The notes below the pieces were generated by a model, which did no database searches, was not told where the DNA came from, and was given only the letters and a program-made list of their open reading frames with translations. The position numbers and the translations under genes were made by a program. Shown one piece after another: positions 38,015 to 49,735 of a stretch of DNA of 64,000 nt (its first letter is position 1; every line of letters begins with the position of its first letter). The stretch covers positions 6,511,176 through 6,575,175 of the forward strand of contig JAQFVV010012420.1 of NCBI GenBank assembly GCA_028023455.1, in the 5' to 3' direction. This DNA comes from Epiperipatus broadwayi (lineage: Eukaryota > Onychophora > Udeonychophora > Euonychophora > Peripatidae).

Positions 38015-38167
38015 TTAAACTTAAAGATGATATGGGTGAGAAGTTTTGAATTAAAAGTAAGTAATGGATTTTAAAATAAATTTTTAATAGGTTGGTGCTA
38101 ATGGAATAGTTATCTCAGACATGTTATTTAAAGTGGATTTAGTTAGGTGTTGCAATGAAATGTAAAA

Positions 38168-38273
38168 GTTTTTTTTTCTCTTGTGTCATAGCATCAGACG
38201 GGAAGTGAACCCGCAAACCTGGGACAACTTCTTGTAAAGCAACTGTTGCTGACCTCTCAACCATCAATGCTTG
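38168..38273 (-). repeat. tRNA-derived SINE
   Basis: The minus strand starts AAGCATTGATGGTTGAGAGG (box A side), then an anticodon-arm-like TTTACAAGAAG, and reaches GGTTTGCGGGTTCACTTCCC (box B side) and GATGCTATGACAC plus an A-rich tail. Same family as 24.84 and 25.05 kb, with more mutations in the anticodon loop. Confidence 0.8.
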
Positions 38274-39888
38274 ACAGAAAATAAACAATGTAAATACAAA
38301 AATTGAAAATATTAGACTATATATAATAAATTATAATTAATAATGGAAATAACCTTCGCATAAAATATTAAATAATAGTGTAAATACTTTATTATTGAGG
38401 AATATAAAATGGAAAATGTGAATAAATTTATAAATGAAAGATTTTGAATGGGTTTTCAAACAAACTTTTTTTAACTATTTTTAATGAATTACTGACATGC
38501 TGGTTAAGGTTGATCTAAATATTAGTAAAAACGTCTAAGAATTATGTCAGTTTTTACAACTGTTGTACTTAAGAAATAATACTGGAGACAAGTCAAGTCT
38601 CTTTTCTCCTTACTATGCAATATGGAGCTTAAAGGTGAAGCACTCCAGAGAATCATACTCTGGCTTTAGATAATATTCATAATAAGTAAGTAGGTGCAAT
38701 GTTTTCATGGGTGTGTACATGTGGGATGATGGTGGTGGAAAGGTTTCTTTTAAATATAAGTAAAAACTCTTAGATATTTAAAAAATGTCTTATTTGCAGA
38801 TATTTCCTATCTCTTCTACCATTGTCCAAGAAGTACTATAAAAACATTCAAAAGAAAAATTAAAAATTTTAAATTCAATAAATTTATACTTATATTACTA
38901 AATAAATATATTTGTTTTAAGGTATTATTTAATTATTATTTCAAAAAATATTTTTTAAGCATTAATTTGTTTTATTTTAGCATGTGTTTAATGTCTGAGT
39001 TTATTTTTTAGAAATAAATGAATAAAACATATATTTATGAATCATGTTAAATTACTAAAGCTATATTTTCAATTTTTTTTTTTTGAAAAAGAGTTGAAAA
39101 AAAAAAGTATTTCATAAAATGATCAGGGCGAGGGATGTGCTCTAAAATTTATCTTTCACAAAGGCACTTTTTACCCATACAGTGGCATTGATTAAACTAT
39201 AAATCAATTTATTTTTTTTAACTGATGTAATTTAGTGTTACATATGCATATCTCATCCACTGCTTACTTCCTGCAAATTATAAAATTTACCAATGAATTT
39301 ACTTTTTTTTATTAAGCTGTCTTTAAATAATTTAGTCACAAAGTAATCTTGTAATACAAATGATTCTACTTGCAATCGATTTAAAATCATAAAATAATTA
39401 TACTTGTACTCATTTTGTACTGTTACAATACATATTGTGAGAAAATGTTAAAGAAAATGAATAAAATTATCCACCTGAAGGCATAGCATAATTAAATTAC
39501 ACAGTGACATTAAAAACTACAAAAACGTTTATTTGATATACTGAATAATTAAGATTAAAAGAACAATTAGTAGAATAATGACAAAACGAAAGAAAAAAGA
39601 TGTCATGAATTGTAAATACTTGATTGAACATTGAGGCAGGTTTTCACCATAAAATGGGTTGAATAATAGTTAAAATTAATATATATATAAGAATTAATTT
39701 TGATTTTAATTTTCTGATTTTTCTTCATCTGCGCAGGATCCTTGAATGAACTCTACTATTCAGATTATGAGTGAGATGATTCAAATAAAATATAATGCTA
39801 ATATTAACATTAATATTAATATTATTATATTAATATAATGTTAATATTAACTGACAAGGAATTTGAAATCACATTTATATAATATAAA
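38274..39888. other. AT-rich DNA, no gene seen
   Basis: No gene recognised. A short alternating ATTAATATTA inverted repeat is present near 39.80-39.85 kb. Confidence 0.45.
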
Positions 39889-40005
39889 AGATTCAAACTC
39901 AGACTTCATACAACCCTAAATTCTCCAAGCCTTCTCATACTGCTGACTCATCTGATCACACACATGTTGACGTTAGTCATTCTGACCCCTCATGTACTGG
40001 AAAAT
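39889..40005 (-). repeat. Family H repeat, minus-strand copy
   Basis: The minus strand reads GTGTGTGATCAGATGAGTCA, GCAGTATGAGAAGGCTTGGA and GTCTGAGTTTGAATC, matching the tRNA-like end of the plus copy at 40.39-40.46 kb. Beyond it, ATGAGGGGTCAGAATGAC matches the 5' part at 1.2 kb. The element is rearranged relative to the plus copy. Confidence 0.7.
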
Positions 40006-40046
40006 AATACATTTTACATACATATTCAAGGGATGGGCAGGCCTTT

Positions 40047-40512
40047 AAAGCACTTCCTTATATATTACATATATATCTGTATGTCCAGGTTTAAGCCTGT
40101 ATAGTGTATTAATTAACTAACATCAACATGGGTAAGATGACAACCTTGGCACTAACGAGGGCATTGAACATTCCATCATCAGATTTTTAATGAAATGGAA
40201 GGCTGAGGAGTTGTGAGTTGAAGTAGTTTGAAGCCTGTCCATTAAAGTATAAAGATTTGCTATCTTAATATAAAGCTGAGCACTGATTGTATATATGTGT
40301 GGAGATGGTAAACTGGACCAATTGATGAGTGTTGGTTTAGCATGAAATACATATATTGATAATTATTTATCTTTTCACCATGTGTGTGATCAGGTGGGTC
40401 AGCAATATGAAATGGCTTGGAGAGTTGAGGGTTGTGTGAAAGTCTGAGTTCGAATCCCTTATATATTAAATATATATTTGTATATGCAGGTGTATGCCTG
40501 TACAGTATATTA
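40047..40512 (+). repeat. Family H SINE-like repeat with box-B-like end and hammerhead-like core
   Basis: An earlier tail copy (CTTATATATTA...AAGCCTGTATAGTGTATT, 40050-40113) is directly followed by a full unit. The unit starts TAACATCAACATGGGTAAG, then the hammerhead-like region 40290-40357, then a tRNA-like segment GGTCAGCAATATGAAATGGC ... GAGTTCGAATCCC (box B) at about 40396-40459, and again the tail ATGCAGGTGTATGCCTGTAC. Repetition of the tail on both sides shows a head-to-tail pair. Pol III control is inferred from the box-B-like motif; box A is poor. Confidence 0.65.
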
Positions 40513-41830
40513 AGTTATTTATATAATGCTACATTTTGAATGCCTTATTACAATAAAGGAATATGAATGTGTTCAAAGATAAATGAATGCAAAATTAACT
40601 TAGATATAAAAAGAAATTATAATTATCCTACATACTTTAATAATAATAAAAAAAATTGAAAATATTTTTTTTTTAAAAAAAGGATTAGTTTAGTAGTTTA
40701 TAACACAAAAATTAATAATCTCAAATAATATTTTAAGCATGTTTATTTGGGTAATATTACATTTCTATTTAAGTCATTATTTAATTCATAAATATATTAA
40801 ATACATATTTTAGATTTTTAACCTAATCAATATTATATAAAAAACAATTAAAGATTATAAGTGCATATATATTTGTATAAAGATAAGATCTTAATTTCCT
40901 TTACTATTTTAATTAGTTAAAAAATTTTTTTTTTAATTTTTGTCACCATATATATATATATAATTTTGAAACACTTATTATCATGTTTCTACAATTATTC
41001 ATTTGATTATCAAAGACTTGCATTGGGGAAAGATGAATTTACAATTATTGTCAGATTCAATAATCACAAAATTATGATTTTTCTTGCATTTTTAAATGCT
41101 TTCATTAAAGTTGGAAAATCACTTGTTTGTGAAATTTTGGTATTTTAAAGTTAGAATAAAATTTTAAAATTAAGGTTTTATAGATTTAAATTTAATAGAA
41201 TTGCTTAAAATTTGATATATAACTAAGTAATATCAATCTAATCCATATGGAACACTAATATTTTTAGCATGCCATCTAGTTTTTTAGATATGAAATAGAG
41301 TGTGAGAAAATATTGAATATTTTGTAATTTCAAATTTAAAAATTCTTTTTAGAACTTTCATTTGTTTTAAGTAACGCTTACAAAAAGACAGTATAGAAAT
41401 TTTTTACTTTCAATTTAATAACATTTTGAAATTGAGATTTAATTAAAATTAAGTTCAATATACTTTGTTGAAATTTAGTACATTTTTTAAAAATTTCTAT
41501 GAAAGTGAAAGAACACATTAATATTTTAATAGGTGACTTAGTTTTTTAGATATGAAAGAGAAGAGGGGCTTCAATGTTTTAAGAAATGCTCATAATTTTC
41601 TTGGTAGCAATTGTAAACTTCATTTAAATAATAAAGTTAATAATATAGTTGTTTTGTTTTTTTAAAAATTTCAAATAAAAAAACTGTCAACTAATTTTAA
41701 ACAGAAAAATTAGTTATTGGTTTGTTATACATATATAATTAATTAAGTACATATACTAATTATTATATTTGCATAAAGTGTATACATATTTACTTACTGT
41801 AAAAATATGTAGTGATATATATACAAGTGT
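40513..41830. other. AT-rich DNA, no gene seen
   Basis: No gene recognised. Parts of 41.1-41.65 kb show weak internal similarity (TTTTTTAGATATGAAA.AGAG occurs twice, near 41281 and 41543), suggesting an old tandem unit of about 260 bp. Confidence 0.4.
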
Positions 41831-42165
41831 AATCAACACTTAGACAATCACAATATACAATAACAGCCAAGAATTTCAAACTGTTGTCAAGGCAACCTCC
41901 TTTTAAGCAATTTGTAATGTTATAATTGATTATTTATTAGTCTGCATTCAGAACAGATTATATTTACCTATTATAGGAGGTTTATTTAAACTTCTAATGA
42001 ATAATTTCAATCTTTGTAGTCAAGTTGCAATCTTTAGTGTCTTTATAAATATGAGACCATTAATGGATGTAAGATTCCAACTGTCTTGCTTAAAAAGAGG
42101 TTGCCTTGACAACAGTTTGAAATTCTTGATTGTTATACTATATTGGGATTGTCTAAATGCTGATT
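41831..42165. repeat. Foldback element, about 80-bp arms
   Basis: The left arm 41831-41910 (AATTTCAAACTGTTGTCAAG, GCAACCTCCTTTTAAGCAA) and the right arm 42086-42165 are inverted copies with a few differences. The spacer of about 175 bp is unique and AT-rich. The plus frame across the right part (41997-42218) is a by-product. Confidence 0.85.
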
Positions 42166-42534
42166 GGTTTCTAATAGTTATATATGTACACTATAAGTGT
42201 AAAATTGTTTTAAAGTAAAATTATACATATTAAGTGATGTTCATTTACAATATACTCTCAGTAAGCATTTTTAAATATATATATATAAATTTCCAATCAA
42301 AAATGAAAATGTCAATCACAAAGTATATTTCGTATTTTCAATCATTTATAAACATGTATATTATTATGTACACATACCAAATATGACATATACATGACTG
42401 GTATACATTTTAACTTAGAGTTGAAATATCTAATGATATATATATATATAAATCAATTTAAAGTATAATACAGTTTTATATTTTTATTTACTGTGCCAAT
42501 TGTAAGGAGTTAAAAATAATAAAGATTATTTTTT

Positions 42535-42803
42535 ATATATTAAATGCTTTTATTTACAATGCACTAAAATAATTATTTATTTAATCACAATTGGGTTTTT
42601 ATATTTAACATGAAATGAAATCATTGGGGGTGGGTATCTAGAAATTAATCAAATCAATCATTATCTTTTATAAATATGGATTGACTTAATTAATTTCTGA
42701 ATTACCCCTCCCCCATGCTTTCATTTCATGTTAATGCTAAAAAATCTAATTGTGGTTGAAACAATTATTTTTAGTGCATGGTAAATAAAAGCATTTAATA
42801 TAT
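42535..42803. repeat. Palindromic MITE, about 110-bp arms
   Basis: Arms run from TATTAAATGCTTTTATTTAC inward through GCACTAAAATAATT, CATGAAATGAAA and GGGGGTGGGTA to a centre near 42.67 kb, and are mirrored on the right. The conserved CCCCTCCCCCATG/CATTGGGGGTGGG core is a rare GC-rich part. Starts only 370 bp after the previous foldback. Confidence 0.85.
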
Positions 42804-44079
42804 ATATATATAATTATCTCTTATTATTTTGATTATGAATAAATATTGAATCTCTTTAATTATCCTGAAACAAAAAAACACTGAAACATAATAATAATAA
42901 ACTTTTTTTGTTTTTAATAAAATTTTTGAAACGTAAATGTCAAATAATAAAAATTTGTTTATTTTAATATTAATTTTTGTCTTGAATAAGTCTATTTACA
43001 AAATTTTTCAATCAGATAAAATTTTCTAATGGTATGCCTTTCAATTTTTAAAAACCCATATACTTACATATTTAGTAAAATCTTATTAAAAAGATTATAT
43101 ATATAAAAAGTAGATTTATTTGAGTTTTTGTTATACTTTGTGTTATATTTCTCATAAAAAAAAATCAGCCCTATCCACCAACATAAAAATGATTCACAGA
43201 TTTTGAAATTATTTTTCTGGATAGAAATGTCTGATAAAAATGTTCACTATGTAAAATCCAAGATTTATATAATATATTGCATCTTTTGTTGTTTTTTTAC
43301 AAAAAAATATTATGGTCATCCATTATTTCAAAACAGATTTTAGGTCTTGAAATTTCCCAAAACAATTCAGCAGATAATATTGAATCCCAACATATCTTTC
43401 TCAACTTTTTTAAAATCTCTCACTTGATCTGCGGGCTTATAAAAATATTCTTTAGCCTTAATTTTTTTGATAAAAACAACTTGTTCACTCAGATATTAAA
43501 ATTTAGTTTGCATCTATCCATTGCTTTAATAAGTAGTATTTCATAAATATTAACTTATTGTATATAGAAAAAAAATACATTTTCTGATCATATTTTGTCT
43601 TAACTGTAGGTATTTATTTTTGATTAGAAGTGATTTGAAAATGAATCCAGTTAATTGATCTTCTCAAAACATGCATAAACAAGACCCATTCTTTTTTAAA
43701 CTTTCTTTTGCAGTTTATATAGTAATGGTATAGAATTGAAGGGGTGAGTACAGGTAATAAATAATAAATGTAATAAAAAAAAAGTAAAGGTTCATACAGA
43801 AAATATTCCAAAAATTTGGCATAAAAGCAAAACTATAACAATCTTCAAACCAAATAAATCTAATAATGATCCATAAAATTATCTTAAAACCAAATAAACT
43901 TATCAATGATTTTAAAAAAATCCAATAACATTACTATATGTTTCATACAATATTTTAAAAAATCATATTAACAATAATTGGTAGTGTTCTGATCTATCAT
44001 GTCAGCTGCTTGATGATGTTGATGCTAAGCAAAAGCAGATTGATATAACTTTCACAGGCCAGCAATTCTATAGAACTAC
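42804..44079. other. AT-rich DNA, no gene seen
   Basis: Contains a TA microsatellite after 42803. Hydrophobic frames on both strands (for example 43277-43546 and 43614-43906) have random AT-rich composition. No family recognised. Confidence 0.45.
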
Positions 44080-44550
44080 AATTTCCATAAAATTATAAAA
44101 TTCAAACAAAATATAAAAATGTAAGCCAACTTTTTGGACTTTATAGGACAGTAATTAATCAGAGACTGGCTTTTGTGTGTGTGTGTTGATAAAAAATTAC
44201 ATTACTTTCGAATAGCAAATAATAGTACATTAGAGACTTTTTTGGACAGTAATTCAAACAAAATTTTACAATGAAAGCTGACTTTGACCTTTTTGGGACA
44301 GTAATTAATCATAGTGGCATTTGTTTTTTTTTTTATGTGTGTGCATATAAAATTACATTACTTTTTTAATGACAAATAATAGAAAATATAATGGAATGGA
44401 AAAGTTACGGTACTTTTTTAATAAAAAATAAAAGTAAATTTTATCCTTTTTGTACACTAATTAATCAGACACTGCATTTTGGGGAAGGGGAAAAGTGAAT
44501 TAGATTGCAATTTACCCACTAAAGTTAATAATTATAACAAACTATTAAAA
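44080..44550 (+). repeat. Three-unit degenerate tandem repeat, about 160-175 bp
   Basis: Each unit contains CTTTTTGG(A)CAGTAATTnAATCA, then GTGGCATTTGT/ACTGGCTTTTGT, and AAAATTACATTACTTT with an AATAGCAAATAATAG-like end. Units start near 44110, 44245 and 44410, the last being the most worn. No coding content. Confidence 0.6.
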
Positions 44551-44881
44551 TAAAATCCAACTCCATTGTCTGGAAATTGCCAATTTTCAGAGTTTGTAGC
44601 AGCCATCTTCCTTGTCGTATGTTACTTTCATCAGGATTTTCAAAATAATGCTGTGCCACACCCTAAAATCCAATTTGTAAAGGTTACACTGTCCTGATGG
44701 AACAGTGATGGCACTGTTAAAACTAGAAAGTACCAGTAGGTGAGTTCACATGAAAAAAAAAGTTGTACCTGAAAAGGTAAATTATTTAGACACAATGAAG
44801 TCAACACAACCTCACATGATACTGTAGTGAAAATAGACAACCTAGCATTATGATAAAGTGCATAACACAAGCAACTATAAA

Positions 44882-45058
44882 AGCCAACAAAGGTATTTTT
44901 CTATGTTTTTAGCATAGAAAAAAGCCACAACAGTAGCCGGAAGCCGAGTAAACAGACTCTTTCTGTGTTTTATCATAGAAAGATTACCTGCTTGGCTGCA
45001 GTCACAAAAATGGCATATTTCTAGTAATTTAGCTAGAAATAGTGCCATCAAGCAGCTG
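44882..45058 (-). ncRNA. Cluster of three imperfect hairpins, unknown RNA candidate (strand not known)
   Basis: Three hairpins with related cores follow one another at roughly 60-nt spacing: TTTTTCTATG/CATAGAAAAA (44892-44918), CTTTCTGTG/CATAGAAAG (44959-44982), and ATTTCTAG/CTAGAAAT (45017-45038). The last extends outward through TGGCA/TGCCA and CTGCTTG/CAAGCAG to about 68 nt (44988-45055). The second extends with GCCGAG/CTTGGC. Size and imperfect stems are compatible with small-RNA precursors, but no known microRNA seed was recognised, and the strand is undetermined because hairpins read both ways. A decayed hairpin repeat is an equal alternative. Confidence 0.3.
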
Positions 45059-47479
45059 ACACAATAAAACAGAACACTACCCAATAATTTTTTTAATAGT
45101 TGAAATACATTAACTTATGCAGCAGTCTAGGCTTAGGTTATGAAGAAATTGCTGTGAAGAAGTTTTAGTTTTAACAATTTATATTGAGTAGGACTTTCAA
45201 AAATAAATTAAAAACTAATGTAACGAATTATTTATGCAATTTCAATTTATAATTTTTTATTTGAACAATGATTTTAATTCTAAAATTTTCTGAAATTCTT
45301 AAATATGGAAAAACTATTAATTTATTTGACAAAATGCTCTTCAATACAAAAGTTTAAGTAACACTAAATGGTAATCTTATAAAGATTTTCAGAATGAGTT
45401 TTTGTAAAGTTCAGTTCTATCATCTACTTTATGTAAAATATTCATCAGTAATCTTCCAAATTATAATGCAGGAAATTCAGTTATGCTATATTTTAGCTTT
45501 GATTTCTCAAAAGAGATCCTTTCATAAAATAAAAAATCTCTCAATAAGGGACAGAAAAGATTGTAAATCATTTTTAAAAAATTAGTGTTTCATATTACTA
45601 ATTCATTGAAGACAGTATGTTCAATTCTTCATCCAAACAACAAGGAATCTTCTCAATCTGAATATAATGTTTTGTAATAATAGACTGAAATACTTTTAAC
45701 CCTTGCTATTTAAGACTAACTATGAATTGTAGCCTAATGCATATTTCCTCTTTTACCCAAGGTTAAATCAGAAGTAATATATAAAAATAACTTCTTTGGA
45801 CAGCTAAAGGAGATTATTTAATATAATATTGTTTGCAAATACCTAATAAACAATTTCTTTAACACTAGCATATTATGCTGGGGAATACTGTGACCTTGAT
45901 TAAAAAAATGTTTTGCACTAAACTTCTAGATATTCAGTTAAGTAACACCTTAAGTATTATTACTGGCACATTCAATTCTATTATTTGGGAGTGATGTTCT
46001 CTTCTTTCATATATTACTTCATCATATATTACAAGGGAAATAGCCCCACAAAAATTATCAGAGGGCTACACACTATACACATGTATTGTAATTTATTTTA
46101 TACCTCAATGATGTTTTGTTGAGTACAAAGGATACTCTCAAACCAAAGCACAAGATAGAGACTTTAAAAAGATAAGAACAGCTTTCTTATTTTTGTATCT
46201 AAATTCATTTATATAGGCCAACAAACATTATTGAAGGATTAAAACAACATTATAGCATATATGTGTAGGGTGCAATTCCTTTCTGGTTAAAATTATGTAC
46301 AAATACTGTGATAGTAAATTAATAGAGAGTTGGATAGAAAGCTATTGTGCAAATTTGATTTCCTAATAACTGAAGATATAATTTCAATACCTGATAGTCA
46401 TCTCAAATCAAGATCTCTCTTTTGGATGTTCATTCACGATTCTGCAATCAAAGTATTATAGCATAAAAAATGGAATTCTTATTTTATTGAAAATAAATGT
46501 CTTATTTCATATTCAACAATAAGCCACCTCAATTTGATTTTTCTAGATGCAACTGTTGTCTCATTAACATATTCACTTCATCTTTTTTATATATAGAATT
46601 TATCAGATATTGATTTACATAAATAAAGACAAACACAAGCAGCAAATCACGTGGTCAGTGATTGACAGATTTATAATTAAAGTAACAGAATTAATGAAAT
46701 TAATGCCACTGATAAATCTACCTTCTTTGAATCTTTACAGACATATATTTTTTCTTAATATTTAAGATGTCAAAAAAATTCATATGCTAAAATTTTTAAA
46801 ATAATTCTTTAGGTAATATTGATGAAAAGACATCCTATATATATTTAAAAAACCTGAATAACAGAAATGCTCTTACTACTAATGAAGTAGAATGATTTCT
46901 AATTCTAAAACCTAGTAACCACTTTAAAAAAAAGTCGATCGATATTATTGATTAATATAATACGTTATTGAATTCAATAAAACTCATTGAATAAAAATAA
47001 AAGAGAATGCGGCTGCATAAAATTAATTTATCACACATCAATATCATAGACTTTATAAAATACTAAAATTAAATATTAGATTTAGTCATATATGTCAAAA
47101 ATTTATACTAAAAAAAAAAAAAAAACAGTTTCTCAAACGAGTAAGATAAAACTGTCAGATTAAAATTATAAGATTTCAAACTGAGACAAAATCTTGACTA
47201 TAATAAAGGATCGACTTTAATATTCGTTAGCATATAAACCTGACATGATAAAAAATAATACTCTTTAGAAATTCATTTGGATATTTTAAAAAGCAATTTT
47301 GTTTTTAATTTGTTTTTCTTTAGCTCTTTTAATAATAAATTTCTGAAAAATAATTATATTTTAACAAAATGATTATGCAAATTAGAATATAAAAATTAAT
47401 TTTTGGACATTTATCTTTGATTTTGAATAATACACGTTAATAATCTAGCAGATATATAATTAGTAATTTAGACATAACT
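45059..47479. other. AT-rich DNA, no gene seen
   Basis: No gene, RNA or organised repeat recognised between the hairpin cluster and the giant inverted repeat. Confidence 0.45.
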
Positions 47480-49045
47480 ATAAAAGGGAGATTTTGTATT
47501 GTTAGATCATTCAGCATTAAAAAAAAATCATTTAAAGTTGTTAATTATTCAGAATTCATCAACTTATTCACATGTTCAAATTCTAGGTAAACATTCATTT
47601 TGTCTTCAAATATTAAACATTTCAAGAACTATAATTTAAATTTAACCAAATAAAGAACTATTAATTTTCATGATCTATCTACATGCATTATAGCTTTCAT
47701 AATAAGACTTTTAAATCAAAGATCCCATTAGTTATCTGTGTGCATTACATAATTAAATATGTGTTTTATTTTATTTATTATTTAAATACATATGTGGATA
47801 ATTTGAACATATTAAATGTATACTTTAATATAATGTGTGTATGTGTTTATTACAAGACAATAACGAGCATTTAAGGAAATCTGGAAATAAATATTTTAAT
47901 TATTGTTAAGTAAGGTTGAAAGTAAGGGAGGGATTTATGCCATAGAATTAATAACATATAAGTATTCTCTTGTCAAATATTTGTCACATAAATATTGGGA
48001 ATAGATAGATATTCATAATATAGGTGGAGAATTGAGAATAGCTAAAGTCCGATGAGCTAGTTGGGGAGATCAGGTACTAAATTCGTAGCTCGTTGAGCAA
48101 GCACGTTAGTTATCCTTGTCATTAACTGGCGCCTAAAGGTTTTTTTCCTTAAAATAAATAAAGTGCTTGGGTGAGGCAGTGTTATAATTTAGTAGCAGAG
48201 TGTTAATATTATTGGTAGCTAGCTACCAGTGATATTATCTCTACCTGAAAGATCCCGAAGCCTTCAAAAATAGTAATAGAAACTAAATTAAAGAGATAGA
48301 ATAAATAAATCTAAAAGAAAATAGATGTTTCCATATCTTTGTTGACAAATAAAAGAAGGTGGGCTGTACATATATATATATATATGTGCGAATGTGATTG
48401 TCTTTCCATCTGAATTAATAATATTTTCACCTTTGTTTAAAACAATTAGATTTTCCAATCCTTATATACATTCAGGGATGATAATACAAATGGTCATTTT
48501 GTATTGGTCAAGCAATTTAGTAGTGGCAGAATTGAAATATTTTTCAACAGTGTTTGTTTCAATTAGCCAAGATTGGAGATTACATATAACAGTTAAAATA
48601 AGCACTGTATTTATTATGTTTGTGTGTATATGTATATGCAGAAATCGAAATGAAATAGAAATTTTCATGTGTAATAATTTAATTAGAATTTTGACTGCAA
48701 CTATAAATTAAAGTTTGCTAATCATGTAATCTCATAAGAACAATACTACATGTCTGACTTGTATGAAACTAAAAGCAGAATATATTAATTTAATATTCTA
48801 GCTGCTACAAGAGTAGTAACTATTAAACATTATACTTTTAAAATTTTGAAATATAATTACTTGTCTGAATTACCAAGCAACTTACCAAGAAGGTTGTGCA
48901 TATTAATTTAAAGATTTTATAGTCTATATACACTACAACATAATGAAAACTTTGGTAGTTGTAACTTATGCCACATGTCGCCACTTGGTGACGCTGCAGC
49001 ACTATCAACAACCAGTAAGAAGCTTGCAAGTGATAAATTTCTATT
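47480..49045 (+). repeat. Left arm of the giant inverted repeat
   Basis: Begins ATAAAAGGGAGATTTTGTAT and ends near CAGTAAGAAGCTTGCAAGTG. It includes a mixed-composition block at 48.04-48.27 kb (AGTCCGATGAGCTAGTTGGG, GGCGCCTAAAGG, GATCCCGAAGCC) that is less AT-rich than the rest and well kept in the other arm. It also holds a 200-bp segment (48.41-48.62 kb) with degenerate relatives at 56.8-57.3 kb. Confidence 0.88.
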
Positions 49046-49052
49046 CAAAAAA

Positions 49053-49320
49053 TGGCTGAAATCATCAATGGAAAAAAAAAAATTCAAAAATCTCTGAAAT
49101 CATCCATGGAAAAAACCCCACTAAAATCATAAAAAAATGTCCAAGGCAATCAAACAAATACAGCGAAAGTACTAATTATATAAAAGAAAAATTTAAAAAT
49201 CGCTGAAATCATGGATAAAAAAAAACCCATTAAAATCATTTAAAAATGCCCGAGGCAATCAAACACATACATGAAAAATACAAGTTATAAAAAAAAATAT
49301 TAAAATATTGTTGAAACACA
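49053..49320 (+). repeat. Tandem repeat, about 110-bp unit, in the central region
   Basis: CTGAAATCATnnATGG, then CCCACTAAAATCAT/CCCATTAAAATCAT, AAAAATGnCCnAGGCAATCAAAC and ACATACA are repeated twice with a partial leading unit. AT-rich, no frame. Confidence 0.7.
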
Positions 49321-49579
49321 AAGAAAATACTCTAAAATTCAAATTAAACAGATATCGGTGAAAATACGAGACCCCCCTAAATCGACAATTCGTCACTTTT
49401 GAGGCAATGTATATCAAACAAATACATAGAAAATTAAAAAAACCCCAACAAAATGGCATAAAATTCAAATTAAAAAAACAGAAATGGTTGAAAATAGCAA
49501 ACAATAACAAATCCACAAATTGAAATGACTACATCAAATGAACAACAATGGAGGGTTAGGCGGGAAAATCAAAATGACT

Positions 49580-49735
49580 AAGTCAAATCATCAATGGAAC
49601 TAAAAATAAATAAAAAAGTTACCTCACATCATCGATGGAACTAAAAATAAATAAAAAAATCACCTCACATCATCGATGGAACAATAAATAAGAAAATCCC
49701 CTCAAATCATCGATGAAACAATAAATAAAAAAAAG
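49580..49735 (+). repeat. Tandem repeat, about 40-bp unit, in the central region
   Basis: Four units of ATCATCnATGGAACTAAAAA-like sequence followed by ATAAATAAAAAA and CCTCA. The last two units are shortened. Confidence 0.8.

Noticed and set aside
44632-44735. Exon-like segment with acceptor CTTTCATCAG and donor AG|GTGAGT
   Set aside because: The only long frame (DFQNNAVPHPKIQFVKV...) meets a stop after 20 codons, and no compatible neighbouring exon was seen.
48394-48711. 105-codon frame in the left giant arm and its 121-codon counterpart in the right arm (51099-51464)
   Set aside because: The two arms share the frame simply because they are copies. The related segments at 56.8-57.3 kb do not keep it open, and the composition is random AT-rich with hydrophobic bias.
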